Positions 13,263 through 25,790 of a stretch of 64,000 bases of DNA are shown here, piece by piece. The notes under the pieces were generated by a model. That model had not been told where the DNA came from and ran no database searches. It worked only from the letters and a program-made list of their open reading frames with translations. The DNA lies in contig CM055737.1 of NCBI GenBank assembly GCA_029465975.1, positions 12,159,959 to 12,223,958 on the forward strand, read 5' to 3'. The DNA is from Dallia pectoralis. Lineage: Eukaryota > Chordata > Actinopteri > Esociformes > Umbridae. Position 1 is the stretch's first letter. Each line of letters starts with the position of its first letter. Made by a program: the position numbers and the translations under genes.

Positions 13263-13324
13263 TTCCTCATGCCTCGCTGTTCCGTCGTAACTTCCTGGAC
13301 GTCCTGTTACTATCTGGGATGAAG

Positions 13325-13464
13325 GGAGGGGCTTCTGGGTGAACTGGCATCCGAGTGCCAACTGAGGCTGCTGACCTCTGACCCAGGATACAGTCCCAGG
13401 TTGCTGCTGGCCTCCATCCTGCACAAAGACTGTCACCTGCTCCGGGTCCTCCTAGAAAATTCCC
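13325..13464 (+). CDS. kiaa0825: KIAA0825 orthologue, exon D
   Basis: The frame is open from EGLLGELASECQLRLL to HLLRVLLENS and ends with donor TCCC|GTAAGA, one base into a codon. With the acceptor at GGGATGAAG, the spacing from the preceding Arg to the conserved Gln-Leu is 11 residues, as in human (QLKLL, LLLETLLHHD, LLRILLKSS). An in-frame stop lies just upstream, so the exon cannot begin much earlier. The acceptor is weak: a broken pyrimidine tract is followed by GGGATGAAG. A 62-bp array ends about 60 bp before it. Confidence 0.82.
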
Positions 13465-13655
13465 GTAAGACCACATATTCTATTGGAGAAACAGCCCCTT
13501 GCTTAACCTTGAGATAGCAACACACATGCTAAATGTTTACCTCTTGTCTGTCAAATGTATAACCTACCCTAGGAGCTATACTAGAGCATGAAGGGGCTAG
13601 CCTTGCCATAGGCCATCAGCCATTGAGGATGATTCCTTTTTAAACAAATCACAGC
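13465..13655. other. Intron sequence after exon D
   Basis: Unique text with no recognisable feature. Confidence 0.5.
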
Positions 13656-13942
13656 TGCTGTGCTACCTGTGCAACAAGTGCTACTTGCGCTATCTGTGCT
13701 ACCTGTACTAACTGTGCTACATGTGCTGCCTATGGTACTTGTGCTACCTGTGCTGCCTGTGCTACCTGTGCTACCTGTGCTACCTGTGCTGCTTGTGCTA
13801 CCTGTGCTACCTGTGCTGCTTGTGCTACCTGTGCTACCTGTGCTGCTTGTGCTACCTGTGCTACCTGTGCTACTTGTGCTACCTGTGCTACCTGTGCTGC
13901 TTGTGCTACCTGTGCTACCTGTGCTACTTGTGCTACTTGCAT
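13656..13942. repeat. 9-bp minisatellite (GTGCTACCT / GTGCTGCTT)
   Basis: About 30 copies. The period is divisible by three and all frames stay open, giving Cys-Tyr-Leu, Val-Leu-Pro or Ala-Gln-Val peptides that are not genes. Confidence 0.93.
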
Positions 13943-14837
13943 TGCATCTTGTCCAATGGCAGCATCCAAGCCTCACACATCACACTTGTTTAGTTCTCTC
14001 TTGGTAATGAAGTAAGTACGTGTTTGTGGGTTTCTGGTGTGTCAGGTAGATGGTGATTGTGACACCCTTCTGACGATGAAACAATACGTGTAGTGTATCC
14101 ACACGTGCGGTAATATGACTGCCCACTTGGCCTTGCCGTTCTCATAAAAAGAAAGAAAAGAGCCCAACCCCTTCTCCCAATGCGCCTAACCTTTTACAGT
14201 ATTCACTGGGATCGAGCTTTAATGGAACAAGTCACATCTCTGCTGTGTGGTGCATGTGTGTCTTCTAGGTGAAGCCAATTTGTTTCATTGAGCTCTTTTC
14301 ATCATCATCATCATCATCATGGAGGCAGTCATCTTCGTTATCATCACGACTGAATCAATAAAGATCAGTGATAAACACAGCAGTGCCATGGCAGGCCTGA
14401 GCGCTGACCGTTTAACATCTCTGTCTTCGTCCTGCTGAAGTATAACCTTTAAGGACTGTTGTGTACTTGCCCATTCATTCCCATAAAACGACCCCATTAA
14501 TAACGCCAGCGGCGTTAGGCGGTGGAGACGGCGTGCTAGGGCTGTGCTTAGACATGCACCGCGCCACAGCACCGTAAATCACACGCCGCTACCATGCTAA
14601 CCACTACCGCGGTGACCGGCTAATTAAGAGGGACCAGACAAACCAGGGCTGTCTACTCCCAGCGGCCACTTCTGCTTTAACCGCTCTCTGATTGGTGGGT
14701 CTGTCCGATGAGATGTGGGCCACTGCCAGCTGGGGACGGGTTCTGACTCACCGGGTCCTCTGTGGAAACGAGAGCTTCGGATACAGCACTGTTTTATTAC
14801 CATCACACACGGGCTCTGGTTCCAATTACTGACTGGA
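13943..14837. other. Intron sequence, nothing recognised
   Basis: Unique text with a short (ATC)n at about 14299-14320. No exon-like block with supported homology. Confidence 0.55.
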
Positions 14838-15597
14838 GAGAGAGAGAGAGAGAGAGAGAAGCAGATAGGGTGAGGGAGAGAGAGAGGGAGAGAGGCAGAT
14901 AGGGTGAGGGAGAGAGAGGGAGAGAGGCAGATAGGGTGAGGGAGAGAGAGAGACAGGGGAAAAGAAAGAGAGGCAGACAGGGTGAGGTAGAGGGATAGGG
15001 TGAGGGAGAGATAGAGGGAGAGAGAGAGAGGGAGAGATAGAGGGATAGGGTGAGGGGGAGAGAGGGATAGGGTGAGGGGGAGAGAGATAGAGAGATGCAG
15101 ATAGGGTGAGGGAGAGAGAGAGAGAGAGGGTGAGGGAGAGAGAGGGTGAGGGAGAGAGAGAGAGATAGAGAGATGCAGATAGGGTGAGGGAGAGAGAGAG
15201 AGAGGGTGAGGGAGAGAGAGGGTGAGGGAGAGAGAGAGGGAGAGAGAGAGGACGATAGGGTGAGGGAGAGAGAGAGAGAGGGAGAAAGAGAGAGAGAGGG
15301 AGATGCAGATAGGGTGAGGGAGAGAGAGAGGCAGAAAGGGTGAGGGAGAGAGAGAGACAGGGGAAAAGAAAGAGAGGCAGACAGGGTGAGGTAGAGGGAT
15401 AGGGTGAGGGAGAGATAGAGGGAGAGAGAGAGGGAGAGATAGAGGGATAGGGTGAGGGGGAGATGCAGATAGGGTGAGGGAGAGAGAGAGGCAGATAGGG
15501 TGAGGGAGAGAGAGAGAGAGGGAGAAAGAGAGAGAGAGGGAGATGCAGATAGGGTGAGGGAGAGAGAGGCAGATAGGGTGAGGGAGAGAGATAGAGG
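14838..15597. repeat. GA-rich minisatellite (AGGGTGAGGGAGAGAGAG) with 404-bp duplication
   Basis: Purine-only array with GCAGATAGGGTGAGG blocks. The rare marker ACAGGGGAAAAGAAAGAG occurs at 14953 and again at 15357, indicating block duplication of about 404 bp. The minus-strand open frame (Ser/Leu/Pro) is an artefact. Confidence 0.92.
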
Positions 15598-16962
15598 ACG
15601 CCCCTGTGTGGGGCCTGGGAAGATAAACCGGTGTATATGTTGACTATGCATCAAGGTTGCAGCAGCTTAGCCAGTGACAGAGAGGTAAAGCTGTGTGGTA
15701 TAAACTCCTGGGAGATGGAGAACCCATCCCTGAATCATAACTCATCTCGGGCTCCATAATAGGGGCATTATTAAAAGGTGCCTAGTTAACCCGCCATGCT
15801 CTTCAGCACCCCAAGTGGAAATTAATATAAGACCCCCGCTCACCCCCGCCCGCAACGGTTGTCACGGCGCTAGCGCCGCACGCCCTCTCCTTAAGGACCA
15901 ATTACCAGGCCGGCAGACTACCCGGGCGACATCATCCTCACAACACCGGGTAATAGAGTGATTGTAGGTCAACGGATGTTTGACCAGTTTTTTTGTGCTG
16001 CGTCGGGTGAAAAAAAAGAGAAAGGAAATCAATTCCCATCAGTGGTGGAGCGTAGAAAGGCGTCCGGGCTTCTTATTAAGCGGGGCCAATGTTGGGGCCC
16101 GCGCGTTCCTGAACGCGGCAGGTAATCTGCGCCTGTCATTTTAAAACAATTCAACATTTTGTCGAGTGGGAGCACAAACAGAGCGGTGCCCTCCATCAAA
16201 GGGCCAGCTTATTGAACGCTGACTTGCATTCACCCGCCTATTCAGATACCTGTCATCTCCTACAAAACCGACTGACGGTCGACCTCTGGACCTGTGCCAC
16301 CGGAGGACTGAAGACGAGCCTGCCCCCGCCCCAACCTGGGCCACGCCGTGCCCAAAGCCACCCCCGCAAGGACATGCTGTCAAAACGTGTTGCTCTTTAC
16401 TTCTTGCCTTCATTGTGCGAGTTATTCATCTGCGAGAGGCTTTGGGATTCAGTTGTTTTTGTATAGTTTCAATACAGATGTGTGGGTGTGTGTTTTCAAT
16501 GCCAACTGATCTTTTGTTACCTCCAGTATGCGTTTTTCTGCTTGGACAGCCTTGACATTTTTCAATATGTACAGGCCTTGAGATACTTTCCCAGTAGATG
16601 TATTTTTTTCAATCAACCCCAGCCACCAGGCCCCACCCCAGCACCCACTCCAGCACCCACCACAGCCCTCATCACAGTTCCCACCACAGGCCCCAGCACA
16701 GGCCCCAGCACAGGCCCCTGCACCCACACCAGCACCCAATTTGAAGGTGCAGCTGGGAAATATCCCGGATCATGACGGCTAAGGTTGAAATGGAAGGCTA
16801 ACGCTGAACCGCCAAAATCTGAAAGACCCCATTTAGAACTGACAAACGATCCCGAAACATTGTTTCATTGCTCAGTTTTAATTATAGTCCTTGACATTTC
16901 ATGCATGTTTCTCACTACTTTTCCAAAAAAAAAAACATATTCTTTTTGTCTTTTGTTTTGAG
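15598..16962. other. Intron sequence before exon E
   Basis: Mostly unique. A degenerate CCCAGCACC / CCAGCACAGGCC repeat sits at 16617-16735. No further exon was recognised. Confidence 0.55.
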
Positions 16963-17145
16963 ATTTCTGCAAGGAGGCAGATGTTGGTGCCTTGTCTTCT
17001 GTGAGGAGTAACACAGGAGGCACGTTCATGGAGGCGGTGTTCAGTGTGCTCAGCTCTCTGAACCAAGTCCCTGATGCCCTAACAAAGGCCCTGGAGACAT
17101 ACTTCCACAGAGGACGTGTTTGGGGCCTTCTCTACAGCCTGCCAG
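16963..17145 (+). CDS. kiaa0825: KIAA0825 orthologue, exon E
   Basis: The acceptor is TTTTGTTTTGAG, after a T-rich tract, and the donor CCAG|GTGAGC. Two bases complete the His codon from exon D and the exon closes in phase 1 (183 nt). It encodes a poorly conserved start, then TFMEAVFSVLSSLNQVP and VWGLLYSLP. The human counterparts are LMEAIFKVLYHCNFSP and LWDFLYNIP. The N-terminal part is a few residues longer than in human. Confidence 0.88.
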
Positions 17146-17687
17146 GTGAGCAGAATATAAACAAGTGTGATCATCTGTATGTAAATGCTAATATGTTACA
17201 AAGCCTCTGTTTCACAATCAAGTGCTGTGTACTAAATAAAGGCACACAATGAACCAAACTTTGCCTGCTTCCAACTACATTTTATCTCCCAATTGTTCAG
17301 GTCAGGCCCCGGGCAAAAACATCACATAAGTAGAAACCTCAACATGAGCAGAACATGATATCATTTCACTGTTACAATGGAACCAGTGGTTCAGTCCAAT
17401 AACTAAATCCGTAGCAAAGTGAAGCACACTAACATTCTGAGGACCATTCTGGTCACATGATCATCTATTTGAAATCCCTTCAAGACAAAAAATAGTGATA
17501 TTGGATTCTAGCCAATTAAAACCGAGTGCATTGTGTCCCCCTCCTCAAAACAACCTGTCACTCACCTGAACCTCTTTCTGATTGGGATTGGTGTTAATAC
17601 GTCTGGGACAGGGGGAACTTTTTGATTTTGGAGAAGCTTGGCAATTTTCGTTGGGTGAGTATTGACTGGAGTGCCTCTTTAATAGCA
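17146..17687. other. Intron sequence after exon E
   Basis: Unique, AT-rich text. Nothing recognised. Confidence 0.55.
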
Positions 17688-18236
17688 CATCAATGTATTT
17701 GAACTATGGCAGGCAAACGTCAATGTATTTGAACCACAGCAGGTGAACGTCAATGTATTTGAACCACGGCAGGCAAACGTCAATGTATTTGAACCCCGGC
17801 AGATAAACGTCAATGTATTTGAACCACGGCAGGCAAACGTTAATGTATTTGAACCCCGGCAGATAAACGTCAATGTATTTGAACCACGGCAGATAAACGT
17901 CAATGTATTTGAACCACGGCAGGCAAACGTCAATGTATTTGAACCACGGCAGGCAAACGTCAATGTATTTGAACCCCGGCAGATAAACATCAATGTATTT
18001 GAACCACGGCAAGCAAACGTCAATGTATTTGACCCACGGCAGATAAACGTCAATGTATTTGACCCACGGCAGAAAAACTTCAATGTATTTGACCCACGGC
18101 AGGCAAGCGTCAATGTATTTGACCCACGGCAGATAAACGTCAAAGTATTTGACCCACGGCAGATAAACGTCAATGTATTTGACCCAAGGCAGCTAAACAT
18201 TCATGTATTTAAACCACGGCAGGTAAACGACAACCT
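17688..18236. repeat. 30-bp minisatellite (core CAATGTATTTGAACCACGGC)
   Basis: About 18 copies in perfect 30-bp register. Left copies read GAACCAC or GAACCCC. From about 18030 they read GACCCAC, so variants are polarised along the array. Open frames on both strands are artefacts. Confidence 0.95.
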
Positions 18237-18737
18237 GTAAATATGCTAGTGCTGAGTAGTGTCATTCATTGCAGGCCTGAGAGCTTCAGCAAATATTATG
18301 GTCGCTGGTTAACTGAATGAAACACTTCTGAAGTGTGCGTTTATTAGAACGAATAGAAGAGCTAGCTACAAATCCAAACTGGAACACAGAACCATCTGCG
18401 GACTGTCTGATCCCTGTTTACGTGTTGTCATTTCCATTACAGAACATATCAAAAGTCTCGGTCCAACAGCCGCGCATCCTGTCAAACTAATCGCACTACA
18501 CTGGTTCAGCGCTCAGTAACATAGACTGCAATTATTGCCTAACACTTCCTTTTCTCCGGTGAATGCTTTGATTCTGGGGCCTAGTCAGGACTCCTGCCGA
18601 TTCACAGTTCTTTTTAGTGAGGATTCTTCCGTATCACCACGCGACTGGTAATTATTGTTGCATAAATTAGACTGATTGAAGAGTGGGAGCAGGAGAGCAG
18701 GAGAGCAGTGGTGATTTGGCTTCTGTAGTTTCAATGT
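18237..18737. other. Intron sequence, nothing recognised
   Basis: Unique text between two arrays, with short GGAGAGCA duplications at 18690-18710. Confidence 0.5.
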
Positions 18738-19130
18738 CACCTCAATCTCCCTCTGTCTCCCACCTTCTCCCACCTTCTCCCTCCGTCTCCGTTTTTCTCC
18801 CTCTGTCTCCCTCCGTCTCCCTCCGTCTCCCTCCGTCTCCCTCCGTCTCCCTCTGTCTCCCTCCGTCTCCCTCCGTCTCCCTCCGTCTCCCTCCTTCTCC
18901 CTCCTTCTCTCTCTGTCTCCCTCTGTCTCCCTCCTTCTCCCTCCTTCTCTCTCTGTCTCCCTCTGTCTCCCTCCGTCTCCGTTTTTCTCCCTCCGTCTCC
19001 CTCCGTCTCCCTCCGTCTCCCTCCGTCTCCCTCTGTCTCCCTCTGTCTCCCTCCGTCTCCCTCTGTCTCCCTCCTTCTCTCTCTGTCTCCCACCTTCTCC
19101 CACCTTCTCCCTCTGTCTCCGTTTGTCGTT
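18738..19130. repeat. 12-bp pyrimidine minisatellite (CTCCCTCCGTCT)
   Basis: About 33 copies with CTT/CTG variants and repeated CCACCTTCTCC at both ends. Strongly C/T on the + strand. Confidence 0.93.
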
Positions 19131-19244
19131 AGCTTAATTGCTGCTCTGGGCGCCACCTCCCAACTGAGATGGGGTGTAATTTAATTTCGGGTACTGGATA
19201 TCCCTGAGTGAGAGAGTCTTCTAAATTACTAAAATGTCAGTGTA

Positions 19245-19655
19245 CTTACTTACTGGTCAATAATGCCCATTGCCTCCTCAATCAGCTTTTGAAATCAATT
19301 CCATTTTTATTCCAGTCTTTTCAGATATGCCGCAGATTTTCAAGTCTATGGATGTATCAGTATTCCTTGTTTGTCCAACATGTTTGCCCAATACATTCTG
19401 TTTGCCTTTTGCACAATGCTTATCATTTGTAAGCGGCAGGTCTCCGCTTCTATTGCTCTCTGCACATTTGCAATTTGCATTGTTGAACTAAATACCTGCA
19501 CATTTACTTATCCATGTCAATTGCACATCCTGACACTGTACTCCATATCATTTTCCACTGCTCTTTTGCACTTCTGGTTGGATGCAAACTGCATTTCGTT
19601 GTACTGTACTTGTACTGTCCAATGGCAATAGTTTAATCTAATCTACTATTGGGTC
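19245..19655 (+). mobile_element. Probable LINE (L2-like) 3' tail
   Basis: The segment ends with CACTTCTGGTTGGATGCAAA, CTGCATTTCGTTGTACTG and TTTAATCTAATCTA. This is the order of motifs I know from the 3' end of fish L2-type elements, which finish in short AATCT repeats. It is decayed, with no coding capacity. The left boundary is uncertain. Confidence 0.45.
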
Positions 19656-19797
19656 GACTTGTAGTTAATGATAACTTATTGATTCTTGATAAAATGCATA
19701 TTACAAGGATGTGCATTTGCACATGTTGAATGAGAACAGGGTTTTGTCTCAATGATTTGTCATTTTCTGAGATCCGTCTGCCTCTGTCCTGTCCTAG

Positions 19798-20025
19798 ACC
19801 CTACACTTCCTGTTCCTGTGGTGGTCAGCTGTATCCGGGCAGTGTTCAGCCAGCCTGTCCAGCGCCTCCTGGACCCCCTGGTTAACATGGTGCTGACCCG
19901 ACGGGCATCTGAGGAGCCCTCTTCCCCCCTCTTTAGACGGGACCCTCCGGACAGCGTCCTCTCTAGGGTCCCTCGGGAGTGGAGCTACACCCCTGTGACT
20001 CCTGGGCGAAGGGAGTCGGTTGACA
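19798..20025 (+). CDS. kiaa0825: KIAA0825 orthologue, exon F
   Basis: The acceptor is CTGTCCTAG and the donor GACA|GTACGT (228 nt, phase 1 in and out). It encodes DPTLPVPVVVSCIRAVFSQP, a Ser/Arg-rich linker and the family motif PREWSYTP followed by GRRES; human has PKEWNYTP and KRKES. The donor four bases later was rejected because only the chosen one gives Ser across the junction and keeps exon G in frame. Confidence 0.9.
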
Positions 20026-20267
20026 GTACGTACAGCACCGTGCCATCGCTGATACTAAACTGGATCGTCATGTGACACGTGTCATGTGACACGAGTCATG
20101 TGACACGTAGAAGGCATGTGGAGATACAAGTATACCGATCTGTTTTTATACGCACTTGATCGATTGTATGGCCGTTAAAGTAGCTCGTCGTTATGGTCAG
20201 TATTGTTTGAATACCTAAAAGTCCTTGACACCTGGCTGAACCCTGACCTTTCACCCTTTTCCATCAG

Positions 20268-20682
20268 GTGTGGTTAACATGGCCATCCAGGCTCTAATCT
20301 TCATCTACACTAATCTGCCTTTGGCTGTGGCCGCTATTCCCCTACCGGTACGCTTCCTCTTCTACACTGCGGAGAAGCACCTGTCCCAGCATGCTCGGCA
20401 GCTGCGCTCCACGGGTCTGCTAATCTGGGCCCTCCTTAGCAGTCTTTGCCAGTTCCTGGAGGCCCCTAACTCATCCAAGCTGTTGACGAGCCTTCCTCTG
20501 GATGAGGGGGTGAAGGAGAACATGTCCCTGTTGTCTGAGTGTGTCCAGGGAGCCATGGGTCAAGGTCAGCAGAAAGGTGTGCCCAAACCCGTAGTGCACA
20601 AGGTGTTGGAGGTCCTGGAGGAGAACCGGCCCAAATGGAGCTCCATGCAGCTGCAGAAGGCTCGTAAACTATGCTCTGAGAG
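20268..20682 (+). CDS. kiaa0825: KIAA0825 orthologue, exon G (largest in window)
   Basis: The acceptor is TTTTCCATCAG and the donor GAG AG|GTGAGA (415 nt, in phase 1, out phase 2). It encodes about 138 residues with VRFLFYTAEKHLSQ, TGLLIWALLSSLCQFLEA and RPKWSSMQLQKARKL. Human has VKYFFFLSERKMSK, AGLLVWNLIVIICRIFE and RPNWIEGQLLKARKL in the same order. The hydrophobic stretches look like amphipathic helices of an alpha-helical protein rather than membrane spans. A 5.1-kb CCAAT-containing satellite begins about 12 bp after the donor. Confidence 0.92.
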
Positions 20683-20694
20683 GTGAGAACACAA

Positions 20695-23600
20695 CCTTAA
20701 CCTAACCAATCAAACCAACTCTAACCTTACCATAACCAATCAAACCAACTCTATAATTACCATAACCAATCAAACCAACTCTATAATTACCATAACCAAT
20801 CAAACCAACTCTATAATTACCCTAACCAATCAAACCAACTCTATAATTACCCTAACCAATCAAACCAACTCTAACCTTACCCTAACCAATCAAACCAACT
20901 CTATCGTTACCCTAACCAATCAAACCAACTCTATAATTACCCTAACCAATCAAACCAACTCTATAATTACCCTAACCAATCAAACCAACTCTAACCTTAC
21001 CCTAACCAATCAAACCAACTCTATAATTACCCTAACCAATCAAACCAACTCTAACCTTACCATAACCAATCAAACCAACTCTATCATTACCCTAACCAAT
21101 CAAACCAACTCTATCCTTACCCTAACCAATCAAACCAACTCTATAATTACCCTAACCAATCAAACCAACTCTAACCTTACCCTAACCAATCAAACCAACT
21201 CTATAATTACCCTAACCAATCAAACCAACTCTAACCTTACCCTAACCAATCAAACCAACTCTATAATTACCATAACCAATCAAACCAACTCTATAATTAC
21301 CCTAACCAATCAAACCAATCAAACCAACTCTATAATTACCATAACCAATCAAACCAACTCTATAATAACCAATCTAATAACCAATCAAACCAACTCTATA
21401 ATTACCTAACCAATCAAACCAACTCTATAATTACCATAACCAATCAAACCAACTCTATAATTACCTAACCAATCAAACCAACTCTATAATTACCCTAACC
21501 AATCAAACCAACTCTATAATTACCATAACCAATCAAACCAACTCTATAATTACCCTAACCAATCAAACCAACTCTATAATTACCATAACCAATCAAACCA
21601 ACTCTATAATTACCATAACCAATCAAACCAACTCTATCGTTACCCTAACCAATCAAACCAACTCTATAATTACCCTAACCAATCAAACCAACTCTATAAT
21701 TACCATAACCAATCAAACCAACTCTATAATTACCATAACCAATCAAACCAACTCTATAATTACCCTAACCAATCAAACCAACTCTATAATTACCATAACC
21801 AATCAAACCAACTCTATAATTACCTAACCAATCAAACCAACTCTATAATTACCCTAACCAATCAAACCAACTCTATAATTACCATAACCAATCAAACCAA
21901 CTCTATCGTAACCAATACTCCTAACCAATCAAACCAACTATCTATAATTACCCTAACCAATCAAACCAACTCTATAATTACCTAACCAATCAAACCAACT
22001 CTATAATTACCTAACCAATCAAACCAACTCTATAATTACCCTAACCAATTACCTAACCAATCAAACCAACTCTATAATTACCCTAACCAATCAAACCAAC
22101 TCTATAATTACCCTAACCAATCAAACCAACTCTATAATTACCCTAACCAATCAAACCAACTCTAACCAATCAAACCAACTTATAATTACCCTAACCAATC
22201 AAACCAACTCTATAATTACCCTAACCAATCAAACCAACTCTATAATTACCTAACCAATCAAACCAACTCTATAATTACCCTAACCAATCAAACCAACTCT
22301 ATAATTACCCTAACCAATCAAACCAACTCTATAATTACCCTAACCAATCAAACCAACTCTATAATTACCCTAACCAATCAAACCAACTCTATCGTTACCC
22401 TAACCAATCAAACCAACTCTATAATTACCCTAACCAATCAAACCAACTCTATCATTACCCTAACCAATCAAACCAACTCTATCGTTACCCTAACCAATCA
22501 AACCAACTCTATCGTTACCCTAACCAATCAAACCAACTCTATAATTACCCTAACCAATCAAACCAACTCTATAATTACCCTAACCAATCAAACCAACTCT
22601 ATCGTTACCCTAACCAATCAAACCAACTCTATCGTTACCCTAACCAATCAAACCAACTCTATAATTACCCTAACCTCAAACCAATCAAACCAACTCTCGT
22701 TACCCTAACCAATTAAACCAACTCTAACCAATCAAACCAACTCTATCGTTACCCTAACCAATCAAACCAACTCAACCCTAACCAATCAAACTCAACCTCA
22801 ATCAAACCAACCTATAATTACCCTAACCAATCAAACCAACCAATCAAACCAACTCTATCGTTACCCTAACCAATAACCAATCAAAACCAACTCTATCGTT
22901 ACCCTAACCAATCAAACCAACTCTATAATTACTAACCTAACCAATCAAACCAACTCTATAATTACCCTAACCAATCAAACCAACTCTATAATTACCCTAA
23001 CCAATCAAACCAACTCTATCGTTACCCTAACCAATCAAACCAACTCTATCGTTACCCTAACCAATCAAACCAACTCTATAATTACCCTAACCAATCAAAC
23101 CAACTCTATAATTACCCTAACCAATCAAACCAACTCTATCGTTACCCTAACCAATCAAACCAACTCTATCGTTACCCTAACCAATCAAACCAACTCTATA
23201 ATTACCCTAACCAATCAAACCAACTCTATAATTACCCTAACCAATCAAACCAACTCTATCGTTACCCTAACCAATCAAACCAACTCTATCGTTACCTAAC
23301 CAATCAAACCAATCAAACCAACTCTATCGTTACCTAACCAATCAAACCAACTCTAATTACCCTAACCAATCAAACCAACTCTATAATTACCTAACCAATC
23401 AAACCAACTCTATAATTACATAACCAATCAAACCAATCAAACCAACTCAACTCTATTACCCTAACCAATCAAACCAACTCTATAATTACCCTAACCAATC
23501 AAACCAACTCTATCGTTACCCTAACCAATCAAACCAACTCTATAATTACCTAACCAATCAAACCAACTCTATAATTACCTAACCAATCAAACCAACTCTA

Positions 23601-25790
23601 TCGTTACCCTAACCAATCAAACCAACTCTATAATTACCTAACCAATCAAACCAACTCTATAATTACCCTAACCAATCAAACCAACTCTATAATTACCTAA
23701 CCAATCAAACCAACTCTATAATTACCTAACCAATCAAACCAATCAAACCAACTCAAACCAACTTACCCTAACCAATCAAACCAACTCTATAATTACCCTA
23801 ACCAATCAAACCAACTCTATAATTACCCTAACCAATCAAACCAACTCTATAATTACCCTAACCAATCAAACCAACTCTATAATTACCCTAACCAATCAAA
23901 CCAACTCTATAATTACCCTAACCAATCAAACCAACTCTAACCAATCAAACCAATCTATAATTACCTAACCAATCAAACCAACTCTATAATTACCCTAACC
24001 AATCAAACCAACTCTATAATTACCCTAACCAATCAAACCAACTCTATCATTACCCTAACCAATCAAACCAACTCTATAATTACCCTAACCAATCAAACCA
24101 ACTCTATTACCCTAACCAATCAAACCAACTCTATAATTACCCTAACCAATCAAACCAACTCTATAATTACCCTAACCAATCAAACCAACTCTATAATTAC
24201 CCTAACCAATCAAACCAACTCTATCAAACCAAATTACCCTAACCAATCAAACCAACTCTATAATTACCCTAACCAATCAAACCAACTCTATAATTACCCT
24301 AACCAATCAAACCAACTCTATAATTACCTAACCAATCAAACCAACTCTATAATTACCCTAACCAATCAAACCAACTCTATAATTACCCTAACCAATCAAA
24401 CCAACTCTAACCAATCAAACCAAATTACCCTAACCAATCAAACCAACTCTAACCTTACCAAATAACCAATCAAACCAACTCTATAATTACCTAACCAATC
24501 AAACCAACTCTATCCTAACCAATCAAACCAACTCTAACCCTAACCAATCAAACCAACTCTATAATTACCTAACCAATCAAACCAACTCTATCGTTTCCCT
24601 AACAATCCCAACCAATCAAACCAACTCTATAATTACCCTAATCCAATCAAACAATCAACCAACTCTATAATTACCAATCATAACCAATCAAACCAACTCT
24701 ATAATTACCCTAACCAATCAAACCAACTCTATAATTACCCTAACCAATCAAACCAACTCTATCGTTTAACCTAACCAATCAAACCAACTCTATAATTACC
24801 CTAACCAATCAAACCAACTCTATCGTTACCCTAACCAATCAAACCAATCAAAACCAACTCTATCAAACCGTTACCCTAACCAATCAAACCAACTCTAACC
24901 TTACCATAACCAATCAAACCAACTCTATCGTTACCCTAACCAATCAAACCAACTCTATAATTACCATAACCAATCAAACCAACTCTATCGTTACCCTAAC
25001 CAATCAAACCAACTCTATAATTACCCTAACCAATCAAACCAACTCTATCGCTTCAAACCAACCTAACCAATCAAACCAACTCTATCGTTTCCCTAACCAA
25101 TCAAACCAACTCTATAATTACCCTAACCAATCAAACCAACTCTATCGTTACCCTAACCAATAACCAATCAAACAAACTCTATCGTTACCCTAACCAATCA
25201 AACCAACTCTATCGTTACCCTAACCAATCAAACCAACTCTAACCAATCAAACCAACTCTATCGTTACCCTAACCAATCAAACCAACTCTATAATTACCAT
25301 AACCAATCAAACCAACTCTATCGTTTCCCTAACCAATCAAACCAACTCTATCGTTACCCTAACCAATCAAACCAACTCTATAATTACCCTAACCAATCAA
25401 ACCAACTCTATCGTTACCCTAACCAATCAAACCAACTCTATCATTACCCTAACCAATCAAACCAACTCTATCGTTACCCTAACCAATCAAACCAACTCTA
25501 TCATTACCCTAACCAATCAAACCAACTCTATCGTTACCCTAACCAATCAAACCAACTCTATCGTTACCCTAACCAATCAAACCAACTCTATAATTACCCT
25601 AACCAATCAAACCAACTCTATCGTTACCCTAACCAATCAAACCAACTCTATCATTACCCTAACCAATCAAACCAACTCTATAATTACCATAACCAATCAA
25701 ACCAACTCTATCATTACCCTAACCAATCAAACCAACTCTATCGTTACCCTAACCCATCAAACCAACTCTAACCTTACCATAACCTGTCCA
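20695..25790. repeat. 5.1-kb satellite, 30-bp unit with CCAATCA
   Basis: The unit combines CTAACCAATCAAACCAACTC with TATAATTACC, TATCGTTACC or AACCTTACC. There are roughly 165-170 copies. The first and last parts are regular, while about 22670-25250 has many partial or scrambled units. It starts beside the exon G donor and ends in degenerate CCTAACC text. No open reading frame crosses it. Confidence 0.96.

Noticed and set aside
17688..18236. Possible CRISPR array
   Set aside because: Direct tandem repeats without unique spacers, in a vertebrate intron.
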